The notes below the pieces were generated by a model, which was given only the letters and a program-made list of their open reading frames with translations, did not search any database and was not told the DNA's origin. DNA of 48,684 nucleotides from Fusobacteriaceae bacterium (GTDB taxonomy: Bacteria; Fusobacteriota; Fusobacteriia; Fusobacteriales; Fusobacteriaceae): the NCBI GenBank assembly GCA_900764925.1, contig CAAFPW010000108.1:1-48684 (forward strand), in the 5' to 3' direction. The number at the start of each line of letters is the position of its first letter. The first letter of the stretch is position 1. Of this stretch, positions 1 through 8,776 are shown in pieces. The position numbers were made by a program, and so were the translations under genes.

Positions 1-73
1 AATATAATATTTAATTTAAAATTTTTTTATCATAGAAAGTATAAATTTACAGAAAAAATCTCATACTCTCGAG

Positions 74-102
74 GTAACTACTCACTAGACCTGAGTAGTT
101 AC
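74..102. repeat. 11-bp perfect inverted repeat at the kdsC 3' end
   Basis: The arms GTAACTACTCA (74-84) and TGAGTAGTTAC (92-102) are exact reverse complements around a 7-nt loop. The repeat overlaps the kdsC stop codon (99-101). In the kdsC direction the next U-rich stretch lies about 15 nt further on (55-59), so this is at best an atypical terminator. Confidence 0.5.
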
Positions 103-614
103 TTAGTATGCTTTCCTTCAGAAATATATCTCTCTACAACTTTTTCCCACATACCATTTTCTTTCATAAGTTTTTCAAAAATTTCTCTCACAGCACCTCT
201 ACCACCATCTTTAGAGGCTACATAATCCACTCTTTCTAAAACTTCAGAAACAGCATCCTTAGGACACGCTGAGAAACCAACTACACTCATAACCCCAAGA
301 TCGTTGATATCATCTCCAATATATGCTATCTCATCTAAGGCTAAATTGTACTTAGCTATAAGTTTATTCAACTCTAAGACCTTGTTTCCTACTCCCTGAG
401 CCAACTCTTGAATACCTAACTCCTCTTTTCTTCTTCTTACTATTTCAGAAGATTTTCCAGTGATGATAGCCACAAGCCCACCTAATTTTATCCATTGAAC
501 TATGGCAAATCCATCTTTTACATCAAAAGCCTTCCAAGAGTTATCCTTATCATCCATATATAATCTTCCATCTGTTAAAGTTCCATCTACATCTAAAACT
601 ACAAGTTTAATCAT
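99..614 (-). CDS. kdsC: KdsC-type 3-deoxy-D-manno-octulosonate 8-phosphate phosphatase (HAD family)
   Basis: Predicted cytoplasmic HAD phosphatase that removes phosphate from Kdo-8-phosphate, a step towards the inner core of lipopolysaccharide. Motif I is DVDGTLTDG near the N-terminus (nucleophile and acid/base Asp pair). A central ITGKSS fits motif II, and GDDINDL is the motif III/IV acidic pair. The 171-residue length and lack of a cap domain fit the KdsC subgroup. I chose the ATG at 614 because GGAGG (621-625) lies 6 nt upstream; an in-frame codon further out at 644 has no such site. No other Kdo gene is next to it. The related family YrbI is the same activity, but another small HAD phosphatase cannot be fully excluded. 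Confidence 0.88.
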   Translation of the reverse strand: MIKLVVLDVDGTLTDGRLYMDDKDNSWKAFDVKDGFAIVQWIKLGGLVAIITGKSSEIVRRRKEELGIQELAQGVGNKVLELNKLIAKYNLALDEIAYIGDDINDLGVMSVVGFSACPKDAVSEVLERVDYVASKDGGRGAVREIFEKLMKENGMWEKVVERYISEGKHTK

Positions 615-871
615 AAAATTCCTCCATATTTTAAAACTACTCATCTATTTTTTATTTTAAAAGAAAACTAAGAATTGTTCCATATTCCAAGAAGTTGATT
701 AACTATGGCTCATTTCACTAAAAACACAAGGGTTAAGCCCTTGGCTTATTGTGTTTTTTAGCGTTCGATTTCGCTGAGTTAATCTAACTTCTCTTCATAA
801 ATTACACAATTCTTGGAGTTTTCTCTAATTGAATAAGTAGCTGAGTAGTTATCATATTGTATTTATATAAG
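615..871. other. Intergenic stretch holding hairpin element copy A
   Basis: No credible gene lies here. Most of it is the long imperfect palindrome at 662-824. The remainder is AT-rich, with the 11-mer CTGAGTAGTTA at 841-851 that also occurs at 91-101. It ends at the rpsT terminator. Confidence 0.7.
662..824 (+). repeat. Long imperfect palindrome, copy A of a three-copy family
   Basis: Three nested stems can be drawn. The outer stem pairs AGAAAACTAAGAATTGT (662-678) with 806-824, with a 2-nt bulge. The middle stem pairs AGAAGTTGATTAACT (690-704) with 777-792, with a 1-nt bulge. The inner stem pairs CTAAAAACACAA (718-729) with TTGTGTTTTTTAG (749-761), with a 1-nt bulge. The tip (730-748) holds competing small hairpins CAAGGG/CCCTTG and TAAGCC/GGCTTA. 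Between middle and inner stems one arm carries ATGGCT and the other the complement of CAGCGAAA, an asymmetry that gives the element a direction. Copies B and C near the window end share this plan. The function is unknown; no ORF is inside. Confidence 0.85.
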
Positions 872-898
872 AAAAAAGAGTATCTTTTCAGATACTCT
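872..898 (-). terminator. Rho-independent terminator of rpsT
   Basis: The arms AGAGTATCT (877-885) and AGATACTCT (890-898) form a 9-bp stem with a 4-nt loop. On the minus strand it is followed by a run of U residues (876-872). It sits just after the rpsT stop codon. Confidence 0.85.
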
Positions 899-909
899 CG
901 AAGTACAAA

Positions 910-1170
910 TTAAAGTGCGTTTACTTTAGCTGCTAATCTAGCTTTCTTTCTAGAGGCTGTATTTTTCTTCATGATTCCTTTAGAAACTGCTTTGTCTAAC
1001 TCTTTGTAAGCTACAGATAGAGCTGCGTTAGCTGCCTCTACTTCTTTAACCTCTACAGCTGATAAAACTTTTTTAACCATAGTTTTAACTCTAGATTTTA
1101 CTGCTTGATTTCTTTCTCTGTTTCTTTCTGCTATTAATACTCTCTTTTTAGCTGATCTTGAATGTGCCAA
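910..1170 (-). CDS. rpsT: 30S ribosomal protein S20
   Basis: Small basic ribosomal protein that binds 16S rRNA in the 30S subunit. The N-terminus AHSRSAKKRV and the Lys/Arg-rich helical composition across 86 residues match S20. The start codon is TTG (1170-1168), with GGAGG at 1179-1183 placed 8 nt upstream and no nearer in-frame ATG. Escherichia coli rpsT also starts with UUG, which is tied to its translational autoregulation, so the rare start may be functional here too. The gene is a single transcription unit, with its own promoter at 1222-1250 and a terminator at 872-898. Confidence 0.97.
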   Translation of the reverse strand: MAHSRSAKKRVLIAERNRERNQAVKSRVKTMVKKVLSAVEVKEVEAANAALSVAYKELDKAVSKGIMKKNTASRKKARLAAKVNAL

Positions 1171-1221
1171 ATTAAAAACCTCCTAAGTTTTAAAACAAAA
1201 TTTTTTTATTTTTTCCATAAG

Positions 1222-1250
1222 ATGATAACATAATTTAAACAAAATGTCAA
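1222..1250 (-). promoter_or_regulatory. rpsT promoter
   Basis: On the minus strand TTGACA (1250-1245) is a perfect -35 box. It is followed after exactly 17 nt by TATCAT (1227-1222) as the -10 box. The predicted leader runs about 45 nt to the TTG start of rpsT. Confidence 0.85.
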
Positions 1251-1396
1251 TCTGAAATTGACAGAAGTTATTTTAATTTGTTTAAGTTAAGCTACAAAAG
1301 AGACACCTTTTCTTGTACAATGGACCATAATTATTTTAGCATATTTTCTAAAAAAAATAAAGTGTTTTTTTGAATATGGGAGAAAGTTTTCTCAAC

Positions 1397-1425
1397 TTGC
1401 TATTTTTCCAAAAAAGATGTATTAT
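1397..1425 (+). promoter_or_regulatory. Promoter of the helicase-pgpH operon
   Basis: TTGCTA (1397-1402) and TATTAT (1420-1425) are separated by 17 nt, about 35 nt before the ATG at 1461. An AAGGA ribosome site (1451-1455) lies 5 nt before that ATG. Confidence 0.7.
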
Positions 1426-1460
1426 ATAATAATAAAATAAAAAATTATGAAAGGACATTT

Positions 1461-3935
1461 ATGGATATAAAGGAAAAAATATCTTCTGAAGCTAGAGAAA
1501 GAATGAGAATAGAGATAGCAGAAGCTCAAGGGAATGAAGTATTTTTTAGAGGAATTCCAGATGAGAATGGAGTTGTTTGTGAGGTACAGGTACTTGCTAG
1601 AGGAAACTCTTACTCTGTTCCAGCTATAATAAAAGCTATGAGGAAAGGGGAGGTAATCATTCACAATCACCCTTCAGGATTTCTTTATCCTTCAGATGCT
1701 GATGTGGAGATAGCATCTATCTATTCAAATAGAATGGATGGAGCTTCATATATAGTAAATAATGAAGTAACAGATATATATATAATAGTAGAATTATTTA
1801 AAGATGAGAATGTTAAAATAGATATCACTCCATATTTTGAAAAAACAGGATTGCTCTCACAAGCTTTCAAAGGTTTTGAGTACAGAGATGAGCAGTTGCA
1901 TATGGCAAAACATATAGAAGATGGACTCAATAGTGAAACTCCTGTTATAGTTGAAGCGGGAACAGGGACAGGAAAGACTTTAGCCTATCTTATTCCAAGT
2001 ATAGAGTGGGCAATAAAAAATAGAAAGAGAGTGGTTATCTCTACCAATACAATAAATCTACAAGAGCAACTTTTGAATAAAGATATCCCAATAGCTAAGA
2101 GGGTTATTCAAGGAGATTTCAGATATATTTTAGTAAAGGGGAGAGGAAACTACCTCTGTAATAGAAAATACCACAACTTAGTTATGGGAGATGGCTCAGT
2201 GATAGAGGATTTTAGTCCTTCACAAAAGAATCAATTTGCAGAGATTATCAAATGGGGAAACCACACAGAGAGTGGAGATAAGGCAGAGCTTACCTTTGAA
2301 GCTGACAGCAGTGTATGGGAGCTATTTCAAAGTGAAACAGATATGTGTTCTGGGAATAAATGTCCCTATAAGAGTGAGTGTTTTTTCTTAAAATCTAGAG
2401 AGGAGAAGAAAAAAGCTGACATTCTGATCACTAATCACCATATGTATTTTTCAGACCTTGCTATCAGAAAGGAGATAGGTTTTAATACAGAGTATTCTAT
2501 ACTCCCAGAGTATGGGCTTGTGGTCTTTGACGAGGCTCACAATGTGGAAAAAGTAGCTAGAGATTACTTCTCCTATGAAGCTTCTAAATATAGTTTCACT
2601 AAGACAATGAACCAAATTTTTATATCAGAGGGAAAGAAAAAAAATAGTGGAGCTTTAGATTTTGTACTGAAACATATAAAGAGTGCTGAGTTGGATAGTA
2701 GAGGTATTTTAGAAAGAGAGATAGAGGAGATAAAGCTCAAACATAAATCTCTCTATGTAGCAGGAAGAGAGTACTTTAACCATATTATAGATATCTTTTC
2801 TAAGGGAGAGATGGGAACTTTTACTTTCCGTGCTAGAAAAGAGGAGATGGAGGACTCACCATTTCTAAACACTTTAAATGATTACAAGGAGAAATTTTTA
2901 AGTGAGTATAACTCCTATAATAGAAAGGTGAGAGAGCTTATAAAAGAGCTAAAAGATGAGGAGGACAACGCTGGACATATAAATGATTTTTCAAGATATA
3001 TAGATAGACTTGATGGATTTATAAATAATTTTAGATTTATTCATGATTTTTCTGATGAGGAGTTTATATATTGGATAGAGGTAAATAGTAGAAAAAGTAA
3101 CTCCAAACTTGTAGCTACACCACTAAAAATAGATGGGGAGCTTCAAAAAAACCTCTATTTAAACTTGAAACAGATTGTTTTTACCTCAGCAACAATAGCT
3201 ATTGGAGAGGACTTTAAATATTTTAAAGAATCCATAGGTTTGGATAAAAACACTTTAGATAAGGTTATACATTCACCCTTTGATTATGATCAGCAGATGA
3301 GAGTATATATTCCCAATGACCTTCCAAACCCTTCAGATAAAAACTTTATAGATGAGGCTTCGGAGTTTTTAAAAGCTCAACTTATCGCTTCACAGGGGAA
3401 AGCTTTTGTACTTTTTACCTCATATCAGATGTTGAACTATGTATATTACATGATTAGAGAGGAGCTAGAAGCTAGTGGAATACAACTTTTTATTCAAGGG
3501 ATGGCTCCACGTACACATCTAGTAAATATGTATATGACAGGAAAAAATCCTGTACTTTTTGGAACTGACTCCTTTTGGGAAGGGGTAGATATAAAGGGAA
3601 ACCAATTGAGTAATGTTATAATTGTAAAACTCCCATTTAAAGTCCCTAGTGACCCCGTTACAGAGGCGATTATAGAGAGTATAACAGCTCAAGGAAAAAA
3701 CTCTTTTACTGAGTACCAGATACCAGAGGCAGTTATAAAGTTCAAACAGGGGATAGGAAGACTTATCAGAAGTAAAACAGATTCAGGAACAATAACAATT
3801 TTAGATAATAGAGTTATAACAAAGAAGTATGGAAAGTTTTTTATAGATTCTATTCCAACTAAAAATATAAAAACTCTATCAAAATCAGAGATTTTAAGAG
3901 ATATCATAAGAGAGTTGAAAGGTGGTAAAAAATGA
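1461..3935 (+). CDS. DinG/XPD-family superfamily 2 helicase with N-terminal RadC-like JAMM domain
   Basis: Predicted 5'-3' ATP-dependent DNA helicase of the DinG type (824 residues). The N-terminal ~110 residues carry HNHPSGFLYPSDAD at about residues 68-81, a complete metal-binding JAMM signature (H-x-H-x7-S-x2-D) like that of RadC. The helicase follows: Walker A GTGTGKT near residue 167, four Cys typical of the XPD/DinG iron-sulphur cluster (one near 232, then CSGNKC and a fourth between about 295 and 306), DEAH near 357, and motif VI QGIGRLIR near 763. Classic DinG lacks the N-terminal domain; some DinG proteins carry an exonuclease there instead. The gene overlaps pgpH by 4 nt (ATGA), so the two are translationally coupled. 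The helicase assignment is firm; the role of the JAMM domain is inference. Confidence 0.9.
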   Translation: MDIKEKISSEARERMRIEIAEAQGNEVFFRGIPDENGVVCEVQVLARGNSYSVPAIIKAMRKGEVIIHNHPSGFLYPSDADVEIASIYSNRMDGASYIVNNEVTDIYIIVELFKDENVKIDITPYFEKTGLLSQAFKGFEYRDEQLHMAKHIEDGLNSETPVIVEAGTGTGKTLAYLIPSIEWAIKNRKRVVISTNTINLQEQLLNKDIPIAKRVIQGDFRYILVKGRGNYLCNRKYHNLVMGDGSVIEDFSPSQKNQFAEIIKWGNHTESGDKAELTFEADSSVWELFQSETDMCSGNKCPYKSECFFLKSREEKKKADILITNHHMYFSDLAIRKEIGFNTEYSILPEYGLVVFDEAHNVEKVARDYFSYEASKYSFTKTMNQIFISEGKKKNSGALDFVLKHIKSAELDSRGILEREIEEIKLKHKSLYVAGREYFNHIIDIFSKGEMGTFTFRARKEEMEDSPFLNTLNDYKEKFLSEYNSYNRKVRELIKELKDEEDNAGHINDFSRYIDRLDGFINNFRFIHDFSDEEFIYWIEVNSRKSNSKLVATPLKIDGELQKNLYLNLKQIVFTSATIAIGEDFKYFKESIGLDKNTLDKVIHSPFDYDQQMRVYIPNDLPNPSDKNFIDEASEFLKAQLIASQGKAFVLFTSYQMLNYVYYMIREELEASGIQLFIQGMAPRTHLVNMYMTGKNPVLFGTDSFWEGVDIKGNQLSNVIIVKLPFKVPSDPVTEAIIESITAQGKNSFTEYQIPEAVIKFKQGIGRLIRSKTDSGTITILDNRVITKKYGKFFIDSIPTKNIKTLSKSEILRDIIRELKGGKK

Positions 3936-6004
3936 AAACTATAAATCTCTTTGGATTAAAACTTCAGTTTGAAATAAAGAGAAACAAATATAGTGACGAA
4001 AATATCTACTCAAGTGAATACTCCTTGAGAGAGAAATTGATATATATTATTTTGATTATGTTTGTAATTGCCTTTTCATCTAAGGTCTCCCTTTTATTCA
4101 ACCAGAATAACTATAAAGTTGGAGATATAGTGAGGGCTGATATATATGCTCCAAACACAATTATTTTTAAAGATCAAGGAGCTAAAGAGAAGATAATCGA
4201 GGATATGATAAGAGAGTCGGGAAAGGAGTATATCTACTCTTCTGATGCAGAAAAACTATATCTAGATTATTTTGATGATTTTTTTAAAAGTATATATCAG
4301 ATAAAAAATAAAACTATAACAGAGTTAGAGTATAGCTCTTTGGAGAGGAATACAAACAAAAAGATTCCTAATACACTAATTCAAGAGATAGTGAGTCTAA
4401 AAACAGATGAGATAAAGAAGGTTGAGAAAAAGAGCAGAGGGTTTTTAGAGGAGGCTTATAGAGAGGGGATATTACAGGAGAAGAATGGAATATTTTTTAA
4501 CTCTCCAGCTGATAAAAACTATGAAAAGTTATCTGAATTAGAAAGAAAAATCGTAGATATATTTGTCTCACCAAACTATATATATGATGAGTTAAAAACA
4601 AAGAAAAATATTCAAGAGAAGGTTTCTCAGATCAATGATCAGTATGTTGAGATTAAAGCTGGAACTCTCATAGCTAGTACAGGGGAAGTTTTAAATGAGA
4701 GAAGAATAAAGATTTTAGAAGCCTGTGGAGTATATTCATATAAGAAGAGTTTCTCTTTGATTTTTGCTAATATAATATATTTAGGAATAGTTTCATCTCT
4801 ATTTTATGGATTGTTTTTTAATAATTATAGAAGGACTATTTTAAATAAAAACTATTACAGATCATCAATCTTAATTTTGGCAGGAACACTGTTAGCCTTC
4901 AGAGTTTTTAATAATGACTTGATGTATCTTATACCAGCTGATACGGCGTTTTTCTTACTTATATTGTTAGTTGGGAAAAATTATGCAACCTCATTGTTTT
5001 CATTTATGCTATTTTTCTTGATGCCAATACTTAACTATGACTTGAAATTTTTTACTATGTATTTTATAGCAATAGCCTTTGCTGCCCACATAGTTTCAAA
5101 GATAACTACACGTTCAGGAATCATAGCAGCGGGAATCCAATTAGCAGTATTAAAAGTTGTGATATACCTACTATTCTCATATTTTTCTGAGATAGAGAGT
5201 TTTACAACAGCTATAACTTCAGGATCAATTCTGCTTTCTGGACTTATTTCAGGAATGTTAACCATAGCTTTCTTGCCATATTTTGAAAGAACATTTAATA
5301 TTTTGACTATGTTCAGATTATTGGAGTTAGGAGACCTATCCCACCCTCTTCTAAAGAAAATATCGGTAGAGGCTCCGGGAACTTTCCAACACTCTGTAAT
5401 GGTGGCGACACTTTCAGAAAATGCAGCTACCGCCATAGGAGCTAATGCTGTATTTTGTAGAGTTGCTTCATATTATCACGACCTTGGGAAAACCAAACGT
5501 CCTAAGTTTTATGTGGAGAACCAACAAAATGGAGAGAACCCACACAACAAGATATCTCCATTTATGAGTACCTTAATTATTACATCTCACACTAGAGATG
5601 GGGCTGAGTTAGCTAAAGAGTATCAAATACCTAAAGAGATTAGAGATATTATGTATGAACATCAGGGGACAACATTCTTGGCATATTTCTACAATGCTGC
5701 AAAGAAAATAGATCCTAATGTGGAGAAAGAGGAATTTAGATACAGTGGACCAAAGCCTAAAACAAAAGAATCTGCTATAATTATGTTAGCTGATTCCATT
5801 GAAGCTGCCATAAGATCATTGGATGAAAAATCACCTATGACTATGGAAAATATGATTAGAAAAATTATCAGTGGAAAGATAGAGGACAATCAATTATCAG
5901 AAGCAAATCTTACATTCAAGGAGATTGAAATCATAATAAAAACCTTTGTAAAAACACTGGTAAGTATTCACCATGTAAGGATAAAATATCCTGGACAAAA
6001 ATAG
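3932..6004 (+). CDS. pgpH: PgpH-type membrane HD phosphodiesterase (c-di-AMP hydrolase)
   Basis: The 690-residue protein has the 7TMR-HDED/7TM/HD layout of PgpH (YqfF), which in Listeria degrades cyclic di-AMP. There is one membrane helix near residues 35-55 and an extracytoplasmic domain of about 230 residues. A cluster of hydrophobic helices follows (about 275-460), then a cytoplasmic HD domain. In the HD domain, His of HSVMVATLSE lies near residue 487 and the HD pair is in YYHDLGK near 515, with further His in TSHTRDG and MYEHQG. It follows the helicase with a 4-nt overlap and precedes ybeY, an order common in Firmicutes. The hydrolase activity comes from family knowledge. Confidence 0.92.
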   Translation: MKTINLFGLKLQFEIKRNKYSDENIYSSEYSLREKLIYIILIMFVIAFSSKVSLLFNQNNYKVGDIVRADIYAPNTIIFKDQGAKEKIIEDMIRESGKEYIYSSDAEKLYLDYFDDFFKSIYQIKNKTITELEYSSLERNTNKKIPNTLIQEIVSLKTDEIKKVEKKSRGFLEEAYREGILQEKNGIFFNSPADKNYEKLSELERKIVDIFVSPNYIYDELKTKKNIQEKVSQINDQYVEIKAGTLIASTGEVLNERRIKILEACGVYSYKKSFSLIFANIIYLGIVSSLFYGLFFNNYRRTILNKNYYRSSILILAGTLLAFRVFNNDLMYLIPADTAFFLLILLVGKNYATSLFSFMLFFLMPILNYDLKFFTMYFIAIAFAAHIVSKITTRSGIIAAGIQLAVLKVVIYLLFSYFSEIESFTTAITSGSILLSGLISGMLTIAFLPYFERTFNILTMFRLLELGDLSHPLLKKISVEAPGTFQHSVMVATLSENAATAIGANAVFCRVASYYHDLGKTKRPKFYVENQQNGENPHNKISPFMSTLIITSHTRDGAELAKEYQIPKEIRDIMYEHQGTTFLAYFYNAAKKIDPNVEKEEFRYSGPKPKTKESAIIMLADSIEAAIRSLDEKSPMTMENMIRKIISGKIEDNQLSEANLTFKEIEIIIKTFVKTLVSIHHVRIKYPGQK

Positions 6005-6024
6005 ATAAAAAGGAGAAGTTGAGA

Positions 6025-6492
6025 ATGGATTTAGTATTAGAGATGTCATTAGAGATAGAAGGATTTGATGATTTAGTAAAGGAAAATGAGATAAGAGAGT
6101 ATGTACAAAAAGTTTTAGAAAGGGAGTATGAGAGTGAAGCTCCTGTGTATATGTCACTTTTATTTACAGGAAATGATGAGATACAAGTGATAAACAGAGA
6201 GTATAGAGATAAGGATCAACCAACTGATGTAATATCTTTTGCTTACCATGAAACAGAGGATTTTGATATAGGGCCTTATGATACATTGGGAGATATAGTT
6301 ATCTCTTTAGAAAGAGTAGTAGAACAAGCTAAGGAGTACAACCATTCAGAAAAGAGAGAGCTTTACTATGTGTTGACACATGGAATTTTACACCTTTTAG
6401 GATATGATCATATCGAAGAAGAGGACAAAGTGGAGATGCGTGCCAAAGAAGAGGAGATTTTAGGAGCTTTTGGTTATACTAGAGAGATGTGA
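6025..6492 (+). CDS. ybeY: Endoribonuclease YbeY (rRNA maturation factor)
   Basis: Metal-dependent endoribonuclease needed for 16S rRNA 3'-end processing and ribosome quality control. The signature HGILHLLGYDH, with three zinc-binding His, lies about 30 residues from the C-terminus. The upstream QPTDVISFAY is also family-typical. The length of 155 residues is normal. I chose the ATG at 6025, 9 nt after AGGAG (6011-6015), over an in-frame TTG at 6019 that is too close to that site. It lies 20 nt after pgpH and just before the diacylglycerol kinase gene, within the same operon. Confidence 0.95.
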   Translation: MDLVLEMSLEIEGFDDLVKENEIREYVQKVLEREYESEAPVYMSLLFTGNDEIQVINREYRDKDQPTDVISFAYHETEDFDIGPYDTLGDIVISLERVVEQAKEYNHSEKRELYYVLTHGILHLLGYDHIEEEDKVEMRAKEEEILGAFGYTREM

Positions 6493-6496
6493 TTCT

Positions 6497-7219
6497 ATGT
6501 CGAGTAATAAAAATAAATGGAAGAATATAGGAGTAACTGAAAAATTTAATGTAGCTTTTGAAGGGATATTTGAAACTATTCGTTCAGAGAGACATATGAA
6601 ATTTCATTGTTTCTGTACAATTGTAATTTTTATCCTTTCACTTTTTTTAGATATAGGAAAATATGAAGCCTTGGCTATAATCATAAGTGTTTCTCTAATT
6701 TGGTTAGCTGAGCTTTTTAATACAGCCATTGAGAGTTGTGTGGATATGGTTACAGAAAAATACCACCCCCTAGCTAAGAGAGCTAAAGATATAGCTGCTG
6801 GAGCTGTGCTCATAACAGCTATTAACGCTCTGTTTGTGGGGTATATTGTGTTTGAGAAAAAAATTATTATAAATCTGAGACAAGTGTTTCTTATTTTTAA
6901 AAATTCATATCAACATACTGTACTCTCTATTTTTGTCTTGATTGTAATAATAGTTATCTCAATAAAAGCGATTACAGGAAAAGGAACAGCGTTAAGAGGA
7001 GGTTTCCCAAGTGGACATAGTGCCTTAGCAACCTCTATACTTACACTGGTTACCTCTTTGACAGAGAATCCTAAGGTTTTCTTTTTAACTTTGATTTTGA
7101 CAATATTGGTAATTCACTCTAGAATAGAGGGGAAAATACATACATTTTTTGAAACTATGATAGGAGCCTTTTTAGGTTGGGCAGTTACATATCTTATCTT
7201 AGTTTTAGTGAATCTATAG
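6497..7219 (+). CDS. DgkA-type lipid kinase fused to a PAP2 phosphatase domain
   Basis: Membrane protein with two lipid-metabolism domains in 240 residues. The first half matches the prokaryotic diacylglycerol/undecaprenol kinase: AELFNTAIESCVD and KRAKDIAAGAVL are its signature segments, with three membrane helices. The second half matches PAP2 phosphatases: GGFPSGHSA is the central motif, followed by SRIEGKIHT. The fusion could interconvert undecaprenol phosphates, as in known two-domain relatives. The start is uncertain. An in-frame TTG at 6470 exists, but the ATG at 6497 just after the ybeY stop gives the usual N-terminus MSSNKNKWKN. It belongs to the pgpH-ybeY operon. Confidence 0.87.
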   Translation: MSSNKNKWKNIGVTEKFNVAFEGIFETIRSERHMKFHCFCTIVIFILSLFLDIGKYEALAIIISVSLIWLAELFNTAIESCVDMVTEKYHPLAKRAKDIAAGAVLITAINALFVGYIVFEKKIIINLRQVFLIFKNSYQHTVLSIFVLIVIIVISIKAITGKGTALRGGFPSGHSALATSILTLVTSLTENPKVFFLTLILTILVIHSRIEGKIHTFFETMIGAFLGWAVTYLILVLVNL

Positions 7220-7228
7220 GTGATAACA

Positions 7229-8752
7229 GTGATTAGTGTAAGAGAATATATATTATTGAGTACTCTTTCTTATTGTAATTTTGGGGAAGATGAATATGGA
7301 AAAAATTTGGAAGAGATTTTTAAAAACCCTGTTAATACTAAGGTAATAACAGGGACTTTTACAATATTGCTCCCTAAAAATAGAGAGTTTTTCTTAAATT
7401 ACTTTGGAGATATCTTGAAGGAGTGGAAAGTATTTTATGTGGACAATAGGACTTCTCAGAGTTTAAAGGAGAACTCATCAGGTTTCTATGCTGTCGCCTT
7501 TCAAAAAGGGGAGAGAGTTGTAATAGCTTATAGGGGAAGTGAAAAATATCCACTAGAAGATGCTTATAAGGATTTTATAGAGACAGACTTAGCAATTGGT
7601 TTAGGGAAGATTCCACTTCAATTTTATGAGGGGGTAGAGGTATATTATCATTTAGTGAATAGATTAAAAGTTCCACAAAATAATATAATCTTGACAGGGC
7701 ACTCATTAGGAGGAGGAATTGCTCAATATGTGGCATTGTCAGTGGATAAAATTTCAAACTATATCCCCTATGCTTATACATGGAATGCAGTTGGAATAAA
7801 TAGAGATGGAATAGTGTCTGTCTTAGATTTTATAGATTTGGATAAGATATTGAAAGAACATACAGATATGAGTGTAGAAGAAAGAGCAATTTTTAAACCT
7901 TTTAAGGAATCATATTTGGAGTTTTTAGCTAAAGAGTTAAAAAAAATAAAGGCGATTAAGGATATAAAGACCTCTCTTGTAGATAGATATGACACGATAT
8001 ATTTCGATATAGATGAAAATTTTATAAAACAATTGATAAAAAATACAAATATTGAAAAATGTTTGATGAAGTTACCTATATCTAGAAGAAGAAATTTGAT
8101 ATTAAAACAGGATTTTTTTGAGCAGATATTTCAATTGGACAATATGGGAGAGCTACTTGAGAAAGCTCAAAAATTTATTGAGAGAGTTAAAAATAATAAG
8201 ATTTATGAGCAGAGAATATTTAACTTTGGACACTCTCAAGATTTGACATTTTCCCTATTCAAACATTTAGGAGTAGCTTATCTAGTAGATGAGAATTTTG
8301 CTAAGAGTTCAGGGAAGAAATCATCTTTTTTTAATAACTTTAAGATATTTACAAAATCAATTCAAGATCATCACTTTGAAGATGTGTTTTTACCCTTTGT
8401 AACTACCACAGGAGAGAGAAAAGGTGGTTTTTCAAGAGAACTGAATTGGGATTTTATATCTAGTTCCATAAGAAAACTTTTTATGATGGAGTATTGTTTA
8501 AATAAGAGATTGTTAGCTCACTACTTCTCTCTTGAAATCATTGATGAGAGTAATTTTAATGAGATAAAAAAAGATATTATTTCAGGGTTGAGTAGTAGTG
8601 GAGTAAATCTTCTATACAGACAACAACTTATTGAGCAGATAAAGAAAATGAATCAAGAGGAGTTTTCAATTCTTTGGGAGAAAATAAAGAAAAAATTACC
8701 AAGTCCATATAAAAATACTGATATTTTTGATACATTTATTTTTACAAATTGA
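7229..8752 (+). CDS. Lipase-like alpha/beta hydrolase (class 3 / Mbeg1-like)
   Basis: This 507-residue protein has a lipase class 3 nucleophile elbow, TGHSLGGGIAQY (G-x-S-x-G) near residue 157. It is preceded by VVIAYRGSE, the strand with the oxyanion region. No signal peptide is visible, so it is probably cytoplasmic. The C-terminal ~300 residues are helical and unfamiliar to me; GHSQDLT near residue 334 might supply a catalytic His, but that is a guess. I prefer GTG at 7229, because AGGTGA (7218-7223) sits 5 nt upstream; GTG at 7220 is the alternative. It directly follows the lipid kinase/phosphatase gene, so a membrane-lipid substrate is plausible but unproven. Confidence 0.72.
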   Translation: MISVREYILLSTLSYCNFGEDEYGKNLEEIFKNPVNTKVITGTFTILLPKNREFFLNYFGDILKEWKVFYVDNRTSQSLKENSSGFYAVAFQKGERVVIAYRGSEKYPLEDAYKDFIETDLAIGLGKIPLQFYEGVEVYYHLVNRLKVPQNNIILTGHSLGGGIAQYVALSVDKISNYIPYAYTWNAVGINRDGIVSVLDFIDLDKILKEHTDMSVEERAIFKPFKESYLEFLAKELKKIKAIKDIKTSLVDRYDTIYFDIDENFIKQLIKNTNIEKCLMKLPISRRRNLILKQDFFEQIFQLDNMGELLEKAQKFIERVKNNKIYEQRIFNFGHSQDLTFSLFKHLGVAYLVDENFAKSSGKKSSFFNNFKIFTKSIQDHHFEDVFLPFVTTTGERKGGFSRELNWDFISSSIRKLFMMEYCLNKRLLAHYFSLEIIDESNFNEIKKDIISGLSSSGVNLLYRQQLIEQIKKMNQEEFSILWEKIKKKLPSPYKNTDIFDTFIFTN

Positions 8753-8776
8753 TAATAAAAAACTTTGGAGGTAGGG

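Noticed and set aside
662..824. Long palindromes as integron attC sites
   Set aside because: They resemble attC in being long imperfect hairpins with extrahelical bases, but I find no GTTRRRY/RYYYAAC core boxes at the expected ends and no cassette genes or integrase.
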